NCBI GenBank assembly: GCA_036337945.1
Contig: JAYZDF010000104.1
Location: 1 to 64,000 of the forward strand
Reading direction: 5' to 3'
DNA length: 64,000 nucleotides
DNA from: JAYZDF01 sp036337945
GTDB taxonomy: Bacteria > Myxococcota > Kuafuiibacteriia > Kuafuiibacteriales > Kuafuiibacteriaceae
This document shows positions 25,007 through 34,976 of this stretch, one piece after another (position 1 is the stretch's first letter; the number at the start of each line of letters is the position of its first letter). Position numbers and translations under genes: made by a program. The notes beneath the pieces were generated by a model, which saw nothing but the letters and a program-made list of their open reading frames with translations, searched no databases and was not told the origin of the DNA.

Positions 25007-26146
25007 CTATTGAGGAATACATGAAGATGTCGTCCACGTTGCGTCGAGGCGACCGCATATCGCTCCCGGTCGGTTGGTGCATTGACCTGAAGAATCACAA
25101 TTACGGAAACACATTCCAATACCTGCGAAAGTTTGACAGGTTTCATCCGGCGCACACGGCGTTGATTCGGCCAGACCGCTACAAATTCGAGTGCAATGCC
25201 CGCCGGTGAGGTTCCAGCCTCTTTCACCCATACAAACTTGTCCCTCTCCGCAAGAACGATTGTCTACACATGGGTCTCCAACTCGTGCGCCAAGTGTTTG
25301 CATCGGCGTGGGTTCACAGACTCCGGTTGCTCGACTGCAGTAGGTTGTCCCATTTCTTGGAGAGCAATCGAAAATATCATCACCGCAATTAGGGATACAA
25401 ATCCTGATCGGGCTATTAGGAATAGCGAAGCAGTGAGCATCACTACGGCAATCTAGATCGGTCGTGCAGCTGCCCATACATCCGATTCGGAAGCACTGAT
25501 TGTTCTGGCATCTTTCACCTGTCATGCAATCGTTATCGGTGGTGCACGTTTGGTTGCGCATATTGATATTGATGCAAGAGGAATTCGGCGGACATCCAGG
25601 CGTGCAATTTTCTACGGTGCAATAACCGCCCCACATGAAATTAATTTCCTGACGAGTCCAACAGGATAGTCCCATCGAGGTGTCACAATCTGTATCCATC
25701 TCACATCCGGCGCCGATTACACCCGCACCAATATCTCTTGGACCGGCATCTGGACCGGCATCTGGAGCCAAGGGGCAGGTTCCAGGTGTTTCGTTTCGGT
25801 CGAGACAGGGTTGCCCGGACGGACAACCTTGATTGTCGCAACACCAAACCGGTCCAACCCCGGCTGTCGAACAAATGCCATCCAGACAGGCAAGACCTTG
25901 TGAGCAATCGCAGGTTGAGTTGCAGGACCTCGGCGCACCGGCGTCGTGACGAATAAGAATTCCTCCGTCATAGTTGAGAATGGTTGAATCTGGAATGCCC
26001 GCCTCGGGCAAATCCGTTGAACTATCTACTTCTTCCACACCAGCATCAGCGCCGCTGGATGGATTTTCGCCGTTACTTTCAGAGCAGGAAAACCCCGCGA
26101 GGGATACGATCAGGCTCAAAGCGAGTATTTTAGGGCGAAAAAACAT
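25007..26146 (-). CDS. Cysteine-rich lipoprotein with Dickkopf/EGF-like Cys repeats
   Basis: 379 residues. Lipoprotein signal MFFRPKILALSLIVSLAGFSC (lipobox Cys21). A Ser/Asp/Ala-rich linker with DAGPDAGP follows, then about 30 cysteines in repeated short modules such as CxxDxDCxxGxxCxxxxC (for example TTDNDCMTGERCQNNQC and TTDLDCRSDAHC), the style common in myxobacterial surface lipoproteins. Probably an outer-membrane or surface protein held together by disulfides; binding partner unknown. It ends 9 nt before polA on the same strand, so read-through into polA is likely, an odd functional pairing. It is divergent from the large kinase gene at 26232. Confidence 0.85.
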   Translation of the reverse strand: MFFRPKILALSLIVSLAGFSCSESNGENPSSGADAGVEEVDSSTDLPEAGIPDSTILNYDGGILIRHDAGAPRSCNSTCDCSQGLACLDGICSTAGVGPVWCCDNQGCPSGQPCLDRNETPGTCPLAPDAGPDAGPRDIGAGVIGAGCEMDTDCDTSMGLSCWTRQEINFMWGGYCTVENCTPGCPPNSSCININMRNQTCTTDNDCMTGERCQNNQCFRIGCMGSCTTDLDCRSDAHCFAIPNSPIRICIPNCGDDIFDCSPRNGTTYCSRATGVCEPTPMQTLGARVGDPCVDNRSCGEGQVCMGERGWNLTGGHCTRICSGLAESTPCAPDETCQTFAGIGMCFRNCDSSGQCTNRPGAICGRLDATWTTSSCIPQ

Positions 26147-26231
26147 AAGGTTCTTCTATACCTCGGGGCGATGCCTTTTCAAGCATTCCACAAAAACATC
26201 CGGTCCAAACTCTAGTTAACCCTAGGTTTGC

Positions 26232-29200
26232 GTGTTTTGCAGAAGATCGGGTTCGCGAATTGGAACCCCGCCTATCGAAGCGTTAGACTTTACGCGCGTG
26301 AACGAACCTCGAAAAAGTTCAAATCAGAAGTTTGGTTCTTACGTTCTTCTTGACCACATTGCAGACGGAGGAATGGCAGAGATCTTTCTGGCGAAACGTC
26401 AAGGATATTCTGGGTTTGAAAAATTTGTGGCGCTAAAACGCATTTTGCCCAGCTTCAACGAGCATGCAGCTTTTCGGGAAATGCTGATTCATGAGGCGAA
26501 GCTAGCAGCCAATCTTCAGCACCTCAACGTGGTTCAAGTTCTCGATTTGGGCGCGGTTGATGACCAGGTATATATCGCCATGGAATACATTCATGGACGA
26601 GATCTCGCATCATTACTCGCAAGAAATTTTAGGCGAAAAGAATGTATACCGTTGGCTTTGGCTCTCAGTATGGCCATCGAATTTCTCACCGGAATCGACT
26701 ACGCTCACCGACTGCAAGATGAAAGCGGTCAACCGAGAAATCTTATTCATCGAGATATCTCGCCGCAAAATATTCTGATCTCATATGAGGGAGAGGTCAA
26801 AGTCACAGATTTCGGTATTGCCCGCGCCTTCGCTTCAGATGGCGGCATCGAGAAACTATTCCCTGGAAGCGTGCAGGGGAAGTTTGGCTACATGTCGCCA
26901 GAGCAACTTAGAAAGCAAGCAATCGATCAACGCTCGGACATCTTTAGTGCTGGCGTAGTCCTTCACGAATTACTCACGGGTAGACGGCTTTTTTGGAGCA
27001 AGAACCCAAAAGACGCGGCATCAAAAATTCTCAATCAAGAAATTCCTGCGCCGTCTACCGTAAACGAGACAATCCCTGAAGAGATCGATGCGGTTGTCAT
27101 GAAAGCTCTAGAACGCGATAAAGAGAACCGATATCAAACGATTGGCTCTTTACTAGGAGAGCTCACAAAAGTAGCCGATAACCTAAAAGTTCATATCAGT
27201 CGCCGCGACATTGCAGTGTACATGCGCCGGCATTTCGGGACAAATAGTCCGAGGCCTAGAAGCACCGACGTTCAAAGAGCTCGGTCACTGACGCTTCCGA
27301 AAATATCATTAGCGAGCAGCTTTAGTGCTACTTCGGGACTTCGAACCCCTGTGGGTGACATTCTTATAAATAGAGGAAACCTAACCGTCTCGCAGCTGGA
27401 TATAGGACTCGCTCAGCAGCGCGCTCGTGGGGGGCGAATTGGTGAAATCCTAATCGAGCAAGGCGTAATTTCCGACCGAACATTAATCTCGGCGCTTGCG
27501 GAGCAAATTGATCTCAAAGTGTGTGAGCCGGGTGAACTATTGAGAAAGCCACCCTCATCACTTATCTTTGAGATCTTTCCATACGAAGCAGCGGAGTCTA
27601 TGGCGGTACTTGCTCTGGATCTCGAAACAGAAAAAGAAGGTTTGGCCAGGTTAGTTGTCACTGACCCATTTGACGAACGAAACCTTCTTGAAGCAAAAAT
27701 TATTCTTGGCGTAAATGAACTCGATATCAGCTTATCTACGAAAGACGAAATAAAGGAAGCCATCAACCACTGGTATCATCACGCAGGAAAGGCGGAAGAA
27801 GAAACACTTATGTTTAACATGAGGCTTCCAGCCCAAGAGTTTGAAAACTACTCGAAAGAGGTGACTCTTATTGTGTTTCAAAATGATGAGCTTCAAAAAC
27901 TTTTACAACAAGAGTTTTCGAATGAAATCATGTCTGTTGTCGGCGTTGATCACCACAAACAGCTCGTAGAAAAAATTACCGGCCGTCGACCTGAAATCGC
28001 AATTCTCGACTGCGCGAATGGCGATGTAGACACTCTAAAGCTTGTAGAAGAACTGAGGCGAGCTAACCAGAACCTCTGCTTATATGTTCTCGAAGATATC
28101 CCGGACATAAACAGGCAAGTTAATATCATTAATGCCGGCGCAAACGACATTTTCTCAGACGACAGTCAATTTCCATTTATCGTCGCTAAAACTCGACGAG
28201 AACTAAGTCGCCTTCCTAGCCGCTCATCCGCAGCCCTAATCACGAAGTCTCATAACATAGGCGTATCCGGCCCGCTCAGTGACATGACTTTTGTAGACGT
28301 AATTCAAAGCATTGAATTGGCCCAGAAAACCGCGGTGGTCAGTTTCTCTTATGAGGATGGACGCGCAGGCGAAGTCATCACGAGTCTGGGCAAAGTGAGG
28401 TCGGTGACTATGAAAGGGCCAAATTCGTCTGACGGAAATGCAAACTTTCATCAACTTGCCAAACCAGGTCGCGGGCGTTTTGAAATTCTTTATCAAGATA
28501 GCGACGCCCCATCGAATATCACTGAGAACAATACGCAATTACTTCTCGAAGCTATTCGTCAATATACCGAGCAATCCATCCGCGCAGACCCTGAGCAAGA
28601 AAGCGTGATCGCTGGCCTAGACGGCAGTGCCCAAGTGGCTATGTCGCAAGCACCTAATCCATACGACTTTCCTTTAGAGGAAGATTCAACGACTGAACTT
28701 CGTATCGCAGGGCTAAAGGCAATGGCTCAGTCACAACAGAGTTCCGTTGACGACAGTAATATTTTTACATGGTCTCCGGTAATTAGTGAGGAGTCGCAGG
28801 TACTAAAAAAGAACCAACTCGAGGAAGAGCCCCAGCGAAGTGACCCTTCATTTGAGGTAGATATTCTGGAGCCATCTGGCGATACAAACACGACTCCTCC
28901 CACTATCGATAACAATGACGCAGAAACAGAAATGGCTTTTGATGCTGCTCGTCTTGTCAATCAACTTGGTGAGGATGGAGGGCTAGACGATTTACCAATA
29001 TCTATCGATGCGAATAGCTTAATGGCGAACCCGAGCTCATCCGATATCCTTTTCGAAACAGATCCTCTCGAAACGATAGATTCTCAACCTTTTGACGCGC
29101 TAAATCCTTCACTTTCTCCCCCGTCAAACGCAACCGAAGAGAGTTCAGTCGACGCAGCAGGAGAGATTGAGTTTGGCTCACCAGACGAATTTCGAGCACG

Positions 29201-29672
29201 AGAAGAGCGAATGGGTCCTGACGAACCTGGTGCACCAAAGTACAATCTCGAATCAGAGCAAGACATATACGCATTACCCAAGATCTCCAACTTGGACAAA
29301 CATCCCGCCATTGAAAGTTCAGAGGCAAGCCCTGATGGACAACCTCTACCGCTACCCGTCGGAGCACTGACTGCTTTGCCAGATACAGGAGAAAAAGCGA
29401 AACGGTCTGATTCACAGCAAAAAAGAGGCGACGCTCAGAACCTTGCTCGCCTTAATTTGCAGAAAGTGGCGATCAAGAGAACGTCTTCATCCGCAGCTAA
29501 CGGCATCATAGAAGAAAAGGTTCGGGTGCAGCATATCAATATGTCAAAGCAGGAGCTCGCTCGTGAGACGTGGTCTGAAAACAGCGAGGACAGTGCAACG
29601 GAGGCGGACGACAGTGAAGATCTCCTTTTGTCTATTGACGACATCGTTGCTGACGATGAGGATCTGTTTTAA
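26232..29672 (+). CDS. Ser/Thr kinase with MshEN-like, receiver-like and PATAN-like regions
   Basis: 1146 residues; an internal GTG about 66 bases in is an alternative start. Kinase domain about 36-315: IADGGMAEIFLA, Lys69, HRDISPQN with Asp175, DFG Asp193, SPEQ. Residues about 372-515 resemble the GspE/MshE N-terminal (MshEN) domain: two LGxxL-type motifs, TPVGDILINRGNLTVSQL and GRIGEILIEQGVISDRTL, each ending in a Gln, the pattern that binds c-di-GMP. Residues 543-655 look like a receiver lacking the acidic pair (TLIVFQND) but keeping AILDC. Residues about 676-755 resemble PATAN/DUF4388 (GPLSDMTFVDVIQSIEL). The last 390 residues are acidic and disordered. Cytoplasmic. Linking c-di-GMP to phosphorylation is inferred. 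Confidence 0.9.
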   Translation: MFCRRSGSRIGTPPIEALDFTRVNEPRKSSNQKFGSYVLLDHIADGGMAEIFLAKRQGYSGFEKFVALKRILPSFNEHAAFREMLIHEAKLAANLQHLNVVQVLDLGAVDDQVYIAMEYIHGRDLASLLARNFRRKECIPLALALSMAIEFLTGIDYAHRLQDESGQPRNLIHRDISPQNILISYEGEVKVTDFGIARAFASDGGIEKLFPGSVQGKFGYMSPEQLRKQAIDQRSDIFSAGVVLHELLTGRRLFWSKNPKDAASKILNQEIPAPSTVNETIPEEIDAVVMKALERDKENRYQTIGSLLGELTKVADNLKVHISRRDIAVYMRRHFGTNSPRPRSTDVQRARSLTLPKISLASSFSATSGLRTPVGDILINRGNLTVSQLDIGLAQQRARGGRIGEILIEQGVISDRTLISALAEQIDLKVCEPGELLRKPPSSLIFEIFPYEAAESMAVLALDLETEKEGLARLVVTDPFDERNLLEAKIILGVNELDISLSTKDEIKEAINHWYHHAGKAEEETLMFNMRLPAQEFENYSKEVTLIVFQNDELQKLLQQEFSNEIMSVVGVDHHKQLVEKITGRRPEIAILDCANGDVDTLKLVEELRRANQNLCLYVLEDIPDINRQVNIINAGANDIFSDDSQFPFIVAKTRRELSRLPSRSSAALITKSHNIGVSGPLSDMTFVDVIQSIELAQKTAVVSFSYEDGRAGEVITSLGKVRSVTMKGPNSSDGNANFHQLAKPGRGRFEILYQDSDAPSNITENNTQLLLEAIRQYTEQSIRADPEQESVIAGLDGSAQVAMSQAPNPYDFPLEEDSTTELRIAGLKAMAQSQQSSVDDSNIFTWSPVISEESQVLKKNQLEEEPQRSDPSFEVDILEPSGDTNTTPPTIDNNDAETEMAFDAARLVNQLGEDGGLDDLPISIDANSLMANPSSSDILFETDPLETIDSQPFDALNPSLSPPSNATEESSVDAAGEIEFGSPDEFRAREERMGPDEPGAPKYNLESEQDIYALPKISNLDKHPAIESSEASPDGQPLPLPVGALTALPDTGEKAKRSDSQQKRGDAQNLARLNLQKVAIKRTSSSAANGIIEEKVRVQHINMSKQELARETWSENSEDSATEADDSEDLLLSIDDIVADDEDLF

Positions 29673-29784
29673 TTGGATGGCGCTGTAAGGCAGAAGGTTA
29701 CGAGATATTGCGGCGATCTTTTAGAGCTGCTCGTAGACCTTCTACCAAATCATCTTAGTCTCGTTGAAATCGACGATCGATGGA

Positions 29785-29868
29785 ATGAAACAAGCGGTTT
29801 TTATGATTAGCGGTGCCGTAGTCTTCTATTCATTGACCGCCAACGCAGTGCAGGCTCCGCAGAAGTAG
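29785..29868 (+). pseudogene. Orphan signal-peptide reading frame, possibly frameshifted from the next gene
   Basis: A 27-codon frame (ATG 29785, TAG 29866) encodes a textbook Sec signal peptide: MKQ, hydrophobic AVFMISGAVVFYSL and an AVQA cleavage-like site. It ends 14 bases before the GTG start of the 167-residue protein at 29883, which lies in another frame. That second frame is itself open back to 29811 and reads GSAEVAQDIVV just before the GTG. A single indel between about 29840 and 29866 would join signal peptide and mature protein. It could instead be a chance mini-ORF, since AGGA precedes the GTG. This stretch fills most of the 210-base gap after the kinase gene. Confidence 0.45.
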
Positions 29869-29882
29869 CACAGGACATTGTT

Positions 29883-30386
29883 GTGAGTGCAACGGGGGAC
29901 GGCTGGACCATCGTCGACGAAGAGGACGAGCACGAAACCTTTCTGGAAAACGGAAATTCGACCTTATGTATTAAACTCGCCCGTTACCAGTCTGAAGAGG
30001 TTATCCAGTTAACTATTGAAGAGAAATGGCCTTCGGACGTCCATCCACCCGTCCAAATGTCAGACCTCTTCATTCAAGCCTGTCAAAACATTATTCAGCT
30101 CCACGATTTTCCGGTCAGTTTACATAGAGATTTATGTTTCGATATCCCCTCATCTGAACTTGTTAGGACGCGCTACGAACGCGTGCAGTATCGATTTGAT
30201 GAAAATATCGAAGGTCACCTCGCCCGTTCAGGATATAAAAAATCGGTCGAATCTATAGGGCTATGGACTCAATCGAGCATAGAAGGACACTATCGATTTG
30301 AGGCATCAGTCAACCTGAACTCTCGACTAAAGATACTCGATTACTCACTTCTCACCATTGACCAGTCCTTGAAGCTCGTCGACTAG
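29883..30386 (+). CDS. Hypothetical protein, possibly the mature part of a frameshifted secreted protein
   Basis: 167 residues from GTG 29883, with AGGA seven bases upstream. The composition is that of a soluble mixed alpha/beta protein (GDGWTIVDEEDEHETFLENG start, HYRFEASVNLNSRLKILDY end). I recognise no family, and as drawn it has no signal peptide. An orphan signal peptide in another frame lies just upstream (29785-29868), so the true product may be secreted. It lies 210 bases after the large kinase gene and is convergent with the HEAT-like gene, ending 8 bases from its stop. Confidence 0.65.
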   Translation: MSATGDGWTIVDEEDEHETFLENGNSTLCIKLARYQSEEVIQLTIEEKWPSDVHPPVQMSDLFIQACQNIIQLHDFPVSLHRDLCFDIPSSELVRTRYERVQYRFDENIEGHLARSGYKKSVESIGLWTQSSIEGHYRFEASVNLNSRLKILDYSLLTIDQSLKLVD

Positions 30387-30394
30387 ATGCTGAC

Positions 30395-32905
30395 CTATTT
30401 CTTAAAGCGGGAGTCGTTTTTCGAAGTAAATGGACGCTGCTCGTCACGAGTAGGTGGACGTTCGCCGACTTTTGGCTTCTTAAAGTCATCAGAGAGCTTT
30501 CGACGCGTGGGCTCGCGTCCCGCAGGAATATCGTACGAGTGTGGACCAGGAGCCTGCGGCGCCTGCGCAGGGGGAAAATTTGGACGGAAACCTCCCGTAG
30601 AATGACGCTCCCTCTGTTGTTGAATTTGCGGATGGCGCACAGGTTGACGATTAGGCTGGGAACCGGGATCGCTAAACGGCCGGGGGTACGGCGGTTCGTT
30701 ACTTGGGGCGGACCAACCTGGAGGCGGCGCTTGCCACTGCGGCATCTCTGGATAAGTACGAGCGTTTTGTGGGTCCGTATTCCGCGGTTGTTGACCTGGG
30801 GGCGGAGGAATAGAGGTTGCGGGTCGACCAAAATGTGGATTTGGTGGATAGTGCTCTACTACTCCGCTTGCGGGGTTTGGTCGCCGCATCGCATTGTTCG
30901 AGACTTCGTTTTGAGAGTGGAACTGAGAGCGGTGACGACCTTGACTAGGTTGAGGATGTCCATCGGCTCCTACAGCATTTATAGAACGAGCACCTGGAAG
31001 GGGTCCACCCGGTGGTGGAGGTACCGAATGATGACTGGCTGTTCGTCGCGGCTGAGTTGGAATCCGCTCATCGAACTCGTTGCTCGGTACACCTGTTGTC
31101 GATGGCGAGTCCGGTTTTAGAAACACGGGGATGTCTTGTTCTGTTGCAACCCCGGGCACAGCGTTATCAATTGATGAGGCTGTTCGCTCGACATTACCGA
31201 CTGACCATTGAACTGTGTCCTCCTCTAACTCTGAAGACAGAGCCTCACTGGTGTTTTTGGCACTCGGACCTGAGATGCCCTCGGAAAAAGATTCTTGCGG
31301 CATCGACAAAGGTTCCGGATTCATTTGCGAGAGCATGCCGTGCTCGCCGAAGGAAACTGCAGGCATTTCAGGAACCGTTTCTCGATCTGATACCGGTGCT
31401 TGTGAAGAAGGTGAACTACCCACTGAGACTTTCTCTTCTGGGGCACTGACTAGGTTTGTCGGAAGCTCATCTGGCTGATTATGAGGCCTCAGTACGTTTG
31501 CAAAAAGCTCGTCTTCGGTTCGAGTGTCGCGAGGGTCTTCATCATAAACTCCCTGCGCATTTTCCACCAAAAGGTTTTTTTCTTTGCGCTGTCTATCGAT
31601 GATTCGTTGTAGCCAGTCTTTTTCGTTCGGCTCAAATTTTACAAATCCTCTTTCTACGAAATCGCTCCCAAGAGTCGCGGCTAAATTTGCCTCGCCCGCC
31701 CCGGGCGCCAACGCTCGCTTACAACCTTCCCTGACTTTCGCGTTCATGCTCTTGGCCGCTTTCTCAATGTGTGCTCGAGCTCTAGGGTCCTTCAATTGTG
31801 ATAAGGCAAATGCAGCGGAAAGCTGGACATCTACATTTTTCTTTTGGAACATTTTTGGTTTGAGCAGCTTCGAAAGAGCCGAAATGGAATCTGTCCCCGA
31901 AATCGCAGCAAATGCGCAAGTAAGAGCACGAACCTCTTTTGGCTCTAATTGCCAAATTTCATCGGAAAGTATTTGTAATCGTAAACTTGCTCGACACGCC
32001 TGGCTTCTTCTAATCGCTGCAACCTGGTAAGCGACGATTCGTACTTCCATAAGCTTATGCGCCAGGTGTTTCGCAAGAAGTTTATCTGCCGCGCCGGGGG
32101 GGAATTTCGGAAGCAATCGCAAGACCCGCATAATCAAAGCGGGGTGCTCTTGCTCAAGTGCTACAAGAATTAAAGAGGCGAGAACTTCGGTAGATACATA
32201 TGGTGCAAGATCAAAATAATCGAGCATCACGATCGGCTTCGCATTACGCATTACTTGCAGCAGTCGCTCCGGGTCAGGAATCTGATTTTTTGAAATAATA
32301 TTAATGAGAAGAGAACGCGTCTCTTTTTCCTTCACCGTATTTAGAGCAGCTAGCAGTGCATCTAATCCTATCTCGCTGATCGCTTGCAAGTAACTAAGGA
32401 TTGAAGGTCTTGAAGAAAAGTGTTGAGGATCTTCGAGGCGGTTGACCAATAGCTCGAGAATTGCCGGCATGGTCAATGCTTTTTGAAGATGTCGACCCGC
32501 ATGCATAGCGGTCAGGTCCTCACTTTGTGCGGCACGGCTGGCGATACTCCTGACGAGAACAACGGACGCATCATACTCGCCGAGGCGGTGAATAATATTT
32601 ACTAATTTCTGAACTCGAGCGATGGTGCTCGGCAGCGCTTTGGAGCTTGGATGACTAAAAAAACGCTCAATAGTACATTCGGTCAATAATGCGAGAATCA
32701 AGGGAAGAGGTGTCGTACTCATTCGCTGTTCAATAACGGCTAAATGATTTTCGTCGAGCGTCTCAGTGGCCTCTTGAGCGAAGTCTTCAAACGTATCTCC
32801 AGTTAAGAACAGAGAAGAGACAAGATCATTAGGCAGTCTCGCGACTTCATCAGCGATGCGACGTGCTACGTTCGCCGCTGAGATATTTGGTTGATTCCCG
32901 CTCAC
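30395..32905 (-). CDS. HEAT-like helical-repeat protein with Pro/Gln-rich disordered tail
   Basis: 836 residues from a GTG start. Residues about 1-430 are helical repeats of the HEAT/PBS type (for example LLINIISKNQIPDPERLLQVM, SAAFALSQLKDPRARAHIEKA and KVREGCKRAL), suggesting a protein-binding scaffold. Residues about 430-836 are low-complexity, Pro/Ser/Gln/Arg-rich, with PPPPGG and PPPGQQPRN stretches and a basic end (KKPKVGERPPTRDEQRPF). No signal peptide or membrane segment is seen. Specific function unknown. The 134 bases upstream hold only weak short inverted repeats (for example 33024-33039, CTC/GAG-type, AT-rich). Confidence 0.82.
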   Translation of the reverse strand: MSGNQPNISAANVARRIADEVARLPNDLVSSLFLTGDTFEDFAQEATETLDENHLAVIEQRMSTTPLPLILALLTECTIERFFSHPSSKALPSTIARVQKLVNIIHRLGEYDASVVLVRSIASRAAQSEDLTAMHAGRHLQKALTMPAILELLVNRLEDPQHFSSRPSILSYLQAISEIGLDALLAALNTVKEKETRSLLINIISKNQIPDPERLLQVMRNAKPIVMLDYFDLAPYVSTEVLASLILVALEQEHPALIMRVLRLLPKFPPGAADKLLAKHLAHKLMEVRIVAYQVAAIRRSQACRASLRLQILSDEIWQLEPKEVRALTCAFAAISGTDSISALSKLLKPKMFQKKNVDVQLSAAFALSQLKDPRARAHIEKAAKSMNAKVREGCKRALAPGAGEANLAATLGSDFVERGFVKFEPNEKDWLQRIIDRQRKEKNLLVENAQGVYDEDPRDTRTEDELFANVLRPHNQPDELPTNLVSAPEEKVSVGSSPSSQAPVSDRETVPEMPAVSFGEHGMLSQMNPEPLSMPQESFSEGISGPSAKNTSEALSSELEEDTVQWSVGNVERTASSIDNAVPGVATEQDIPVFLKPDSPSTTGVPSNEFDERIPTQPRRTASHHSVPPPPGGPLPGARSINAVGADGHPQPSQGRHRSQFHSQNEVSNNAMRRPNPASGVVEHYPPNPHFGRPATSIPPPPGQQPRNTDPQNARTYPEMPQWQAPPPGWSAPSNEPPYPRPFSDPGSQPNRQPVRHPQIQQQRERHSTGGFRPNFPPAQAPQAPGPHSYDIPAGREPTRRKLSDDFKKPKVGERPPTRDEQRPFTSKNDSRFKK

Positions 32906-33039
32906 CTTAAATAAACTGTAACTTCACCCTAAAAACGAAATGGATACTCTACGAGTGTAGTGTACCTTTCATTGACATCATAGAGCCAAAATTTAGCGTG
33001 CTGGGGCTGGAGTGGCGATGTAATAAGAGAATCCTCTTA

Positions 33040-34968
33040 CTAAACCGTGAGAATTTGTGTGGGTTGGTATGAAATATGCGGTAATTCCCCCGAAGATGCG
33101 CTCAAGAATCTTTGAGCCCATTCCTCAAACATCAAAATAGACCAAAGCGAGGTGGCGTGGTTTCGAAGACCTCGCTGATGCTCTTTCCACATTTTTTGCA
33201 ACCCGCCATGATCCAGTAAACCGCTCCTTCCGCCTGGAGAATCAAAAAAAACACTCTCCGCCCTTTGTCTAAGGCCTCCTCGAAACCATATAGGTAACGG
33301 TACTGTAAACCCACGCTTCTCACGCTCAAACGTTTGGCGAGGAAGAGTGGCTTCTGCAGCTTTCTTAAGAGCGACCTTTGATGACTGTCCTGATAATTTA
33401 TAAGAAGACGGGAGGGTAGCCGCATACTGCACAACATGGTGGTCTAAAAGTGGAACACGAACTTCTAATGCGTGCGCCATTGATGCTCGATCAACCTTTA
33501 CCAAAATATCATCGCAAAGATATAGCTTTAGGTCGATGTACTGCAGACGGCTCAATGGATCTTGAATTTTCGTAGACCGAAGTGTGTCTTCAAAATGAAC
33601 GTAAGGGTCGTAATCGCGAAGCCCGAACAAGAAGTCATTATTCAAAAACAGCGGATAGGACTTTTGAGTAAGTGAAAGAAAATAAGCGCGTTCGTGATCT
33701 TTCGACAAATTGGTGAGAGTGGATTTGGCTCGAAGATAGCGGGGAAGGTAATCAGCTTTGGGGTACAACTTACCAAGACCACCAAACAGATACTTCCGAA
33801 CGGGGCGAGGAATCTTATTTCGGACAAGTGCTTCAGCCATCGCAAACCGATATCTTCTATAGCCAGCAAAATTCTCATCTCCACCGTCTCCGGAAAGTGC
33901 GACAGTAACTCTTTGCCGGGTCGCTTGGCACAGGTAATATGTAGGTATCGCAGAAGAGTCACCAAAGGGCTCGTCATAAAACCAGCTTAAATCGGTAAGC
34001 ACTTTTGTTGAGTCGACCTTCATTACTTTTTCGAAATGTGAGGTTTCAAAATGTTGTGAAGTATCTCGAGCATAATCTCGTTCATCGTACTCTTGCTCTT
34101 CGAATCCTATCGTATGTGTAAGAACCTTTTTGTTATGGCTTTTTGCCATCATGGCGACAATGAAACTGGAATCGATTCCTCCAGAAAGGAATGCTCCCAA
34201 TGGGACATCTGCTCTCAGCCGGAGATCGACTGCCCGCTCGATGTGTTCCAACAAGCCTTCAACCGCTCGATTCATAGACATATCTTGCGGCGAAAATTCA
34301 ACATCCCAGTATTTATGAATGGAGACGCCACTATGATTGACTCGCATCATATGACCAGCCGGAAGGCGGTGAATATCTTGAAGTATAGTTTGCCGGCCTG
34401 GAACATAATTATAAGCAAAATAATCCATAACTGCTTCAGGATTAATCTTTCGGTAAATTTTTGGATCTTCAACTATCGCTTTGAGCTCGGATGCAAAAGT
34501 GAACTGGCCGTTGATTGAGCAATAATAAAGAGGCTTCTTTCCGAGTCGATCGCGAGCAAGAAAAAGCGTTTTTTCTTGGCGATCATAAATAGCAAACGCA
34601 AACATGCCATCAAAATGATGGACGCAATCTGATCCCCATTCACGGTATGCATAAATGATTGTCTCAGTGTCAGAATCAGACTGAAATCTATGCCCTTTCT
34701 TCGTAAGTATCTCACGAAGTTCTCGGTAGTTATAAATTTCTCCATTGAAGACGATACCGATTCGGTTTTCCGAATCCCACATTGGTTGTAAGCCGCCTTC
34801 GAGATCAATGATGGAAAGTCTTCGGTGGCCAAGCCCCACTGACTCATCAAGCCATAGGCCTCCGGCATCCGGACCTCGATGAGCAAGGCTATCGGTCTGA
34901 CGCAATAGTAAGCTCTTCGAGACGGGCTCACTCGAATTAAAGTGAAAGGTACCGACAATGCCGCACAT
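33040..34968 (-). CDS. asnB: Glutamine-hydrolysing asparagine synthetase-like amidotransferase
   Basis: 642 residues from the ATG at 34966-34968. The frame is open upstream to 35043, but this start puts the nucleophile Cys2 (MCGIVG) at the N-terminus. The glutaminase domain (1-210) has LAHRGPDAGG, GLGHRRLSIIDL and FNGEIYNYRELRE. The synthetase domain has the PPi loop SGGIDSS and ALSGDGGDENFAGYRRY. It transfers ammonia from glutamine to a beta-aspartyl-type adenylate. Size and sequence are like the amidotransferases found in exosortase-A/exopolysaccharide loci, so the acceptor may be a cell-surface compound rather than free aspartate. The FemAB-like gene ends 8 nt upstream of its start, so they form an operon. 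Confidence 0.92.
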   Translation of the reverse strand: MCGIVGTFHFNSSEPVSKSLLLRQTDSLAHRGPDAGGLWLDESVGLGHRRLSIIDLEGGLQPMWDSENRIGIVFNGEIYNYRELREILTKKGHRFQSDSDTETIIYAYREWGSDCVHHFDGMFAFAIYDRQEKTLFLARDRLGKKPLYYCSINGQFTFASELKAIVEDPKIYRKINPEAVMDYFAYNYVPGRQTILQDIHRLPAGHMMRVNHSGVSIHKYWDVEFSPQDMSMNRAVEGLLEHIERAVDLRLRADVPLGAFLSGGIDSSFIVAMMAKSHNKKVLTHTIGFEEQEYDERDYARDTSQHFETSHFEKVMKVDSTKVLTDLSWFYDEPFGDSSAIPTYYLCQATRQRVTVALSGDGGDENFAGYRRYRFAMAEALVRNKIPRPVRKYLFGGLGKLYPKADYLPRYLRAKSTLTNLSKDHERAYFLSLTQKSYPLFLNNDFLFGLRDYDPYVHFEDTLRSTKIQDPLSRLQYIDLKLYLCDDILVKVDRASMAHALEVRVPLLDHHVVQYAATLPSSYKLSGQSSKVALKKAAEATLPRQTFEREKRGFTVPLPIWFRGGLRQRAESVFFDSPGGRSGLLDHGGLQKMWKEHQRGLRNHATSLWSILMFEEWAQRFLSASSGELPHISYQPTQILTV

Positions 34969-34976
34969 GATCTGAT

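Noticed and set aside
30539..31120. 193-codon Arg/Trp-rich plus-strand frame
   Set aside because: Lies opposite the Pro/Gln-rich tail of the HEAT-like protein; composition is that of a complement, with no domain.
33024..33039. TAAGAG/CTCTTA hairpin just before the asnB 3' end
   Set aside because: Only 6 bp, AT-rich and without a T-run on the coding strand, so not a supported terminator.
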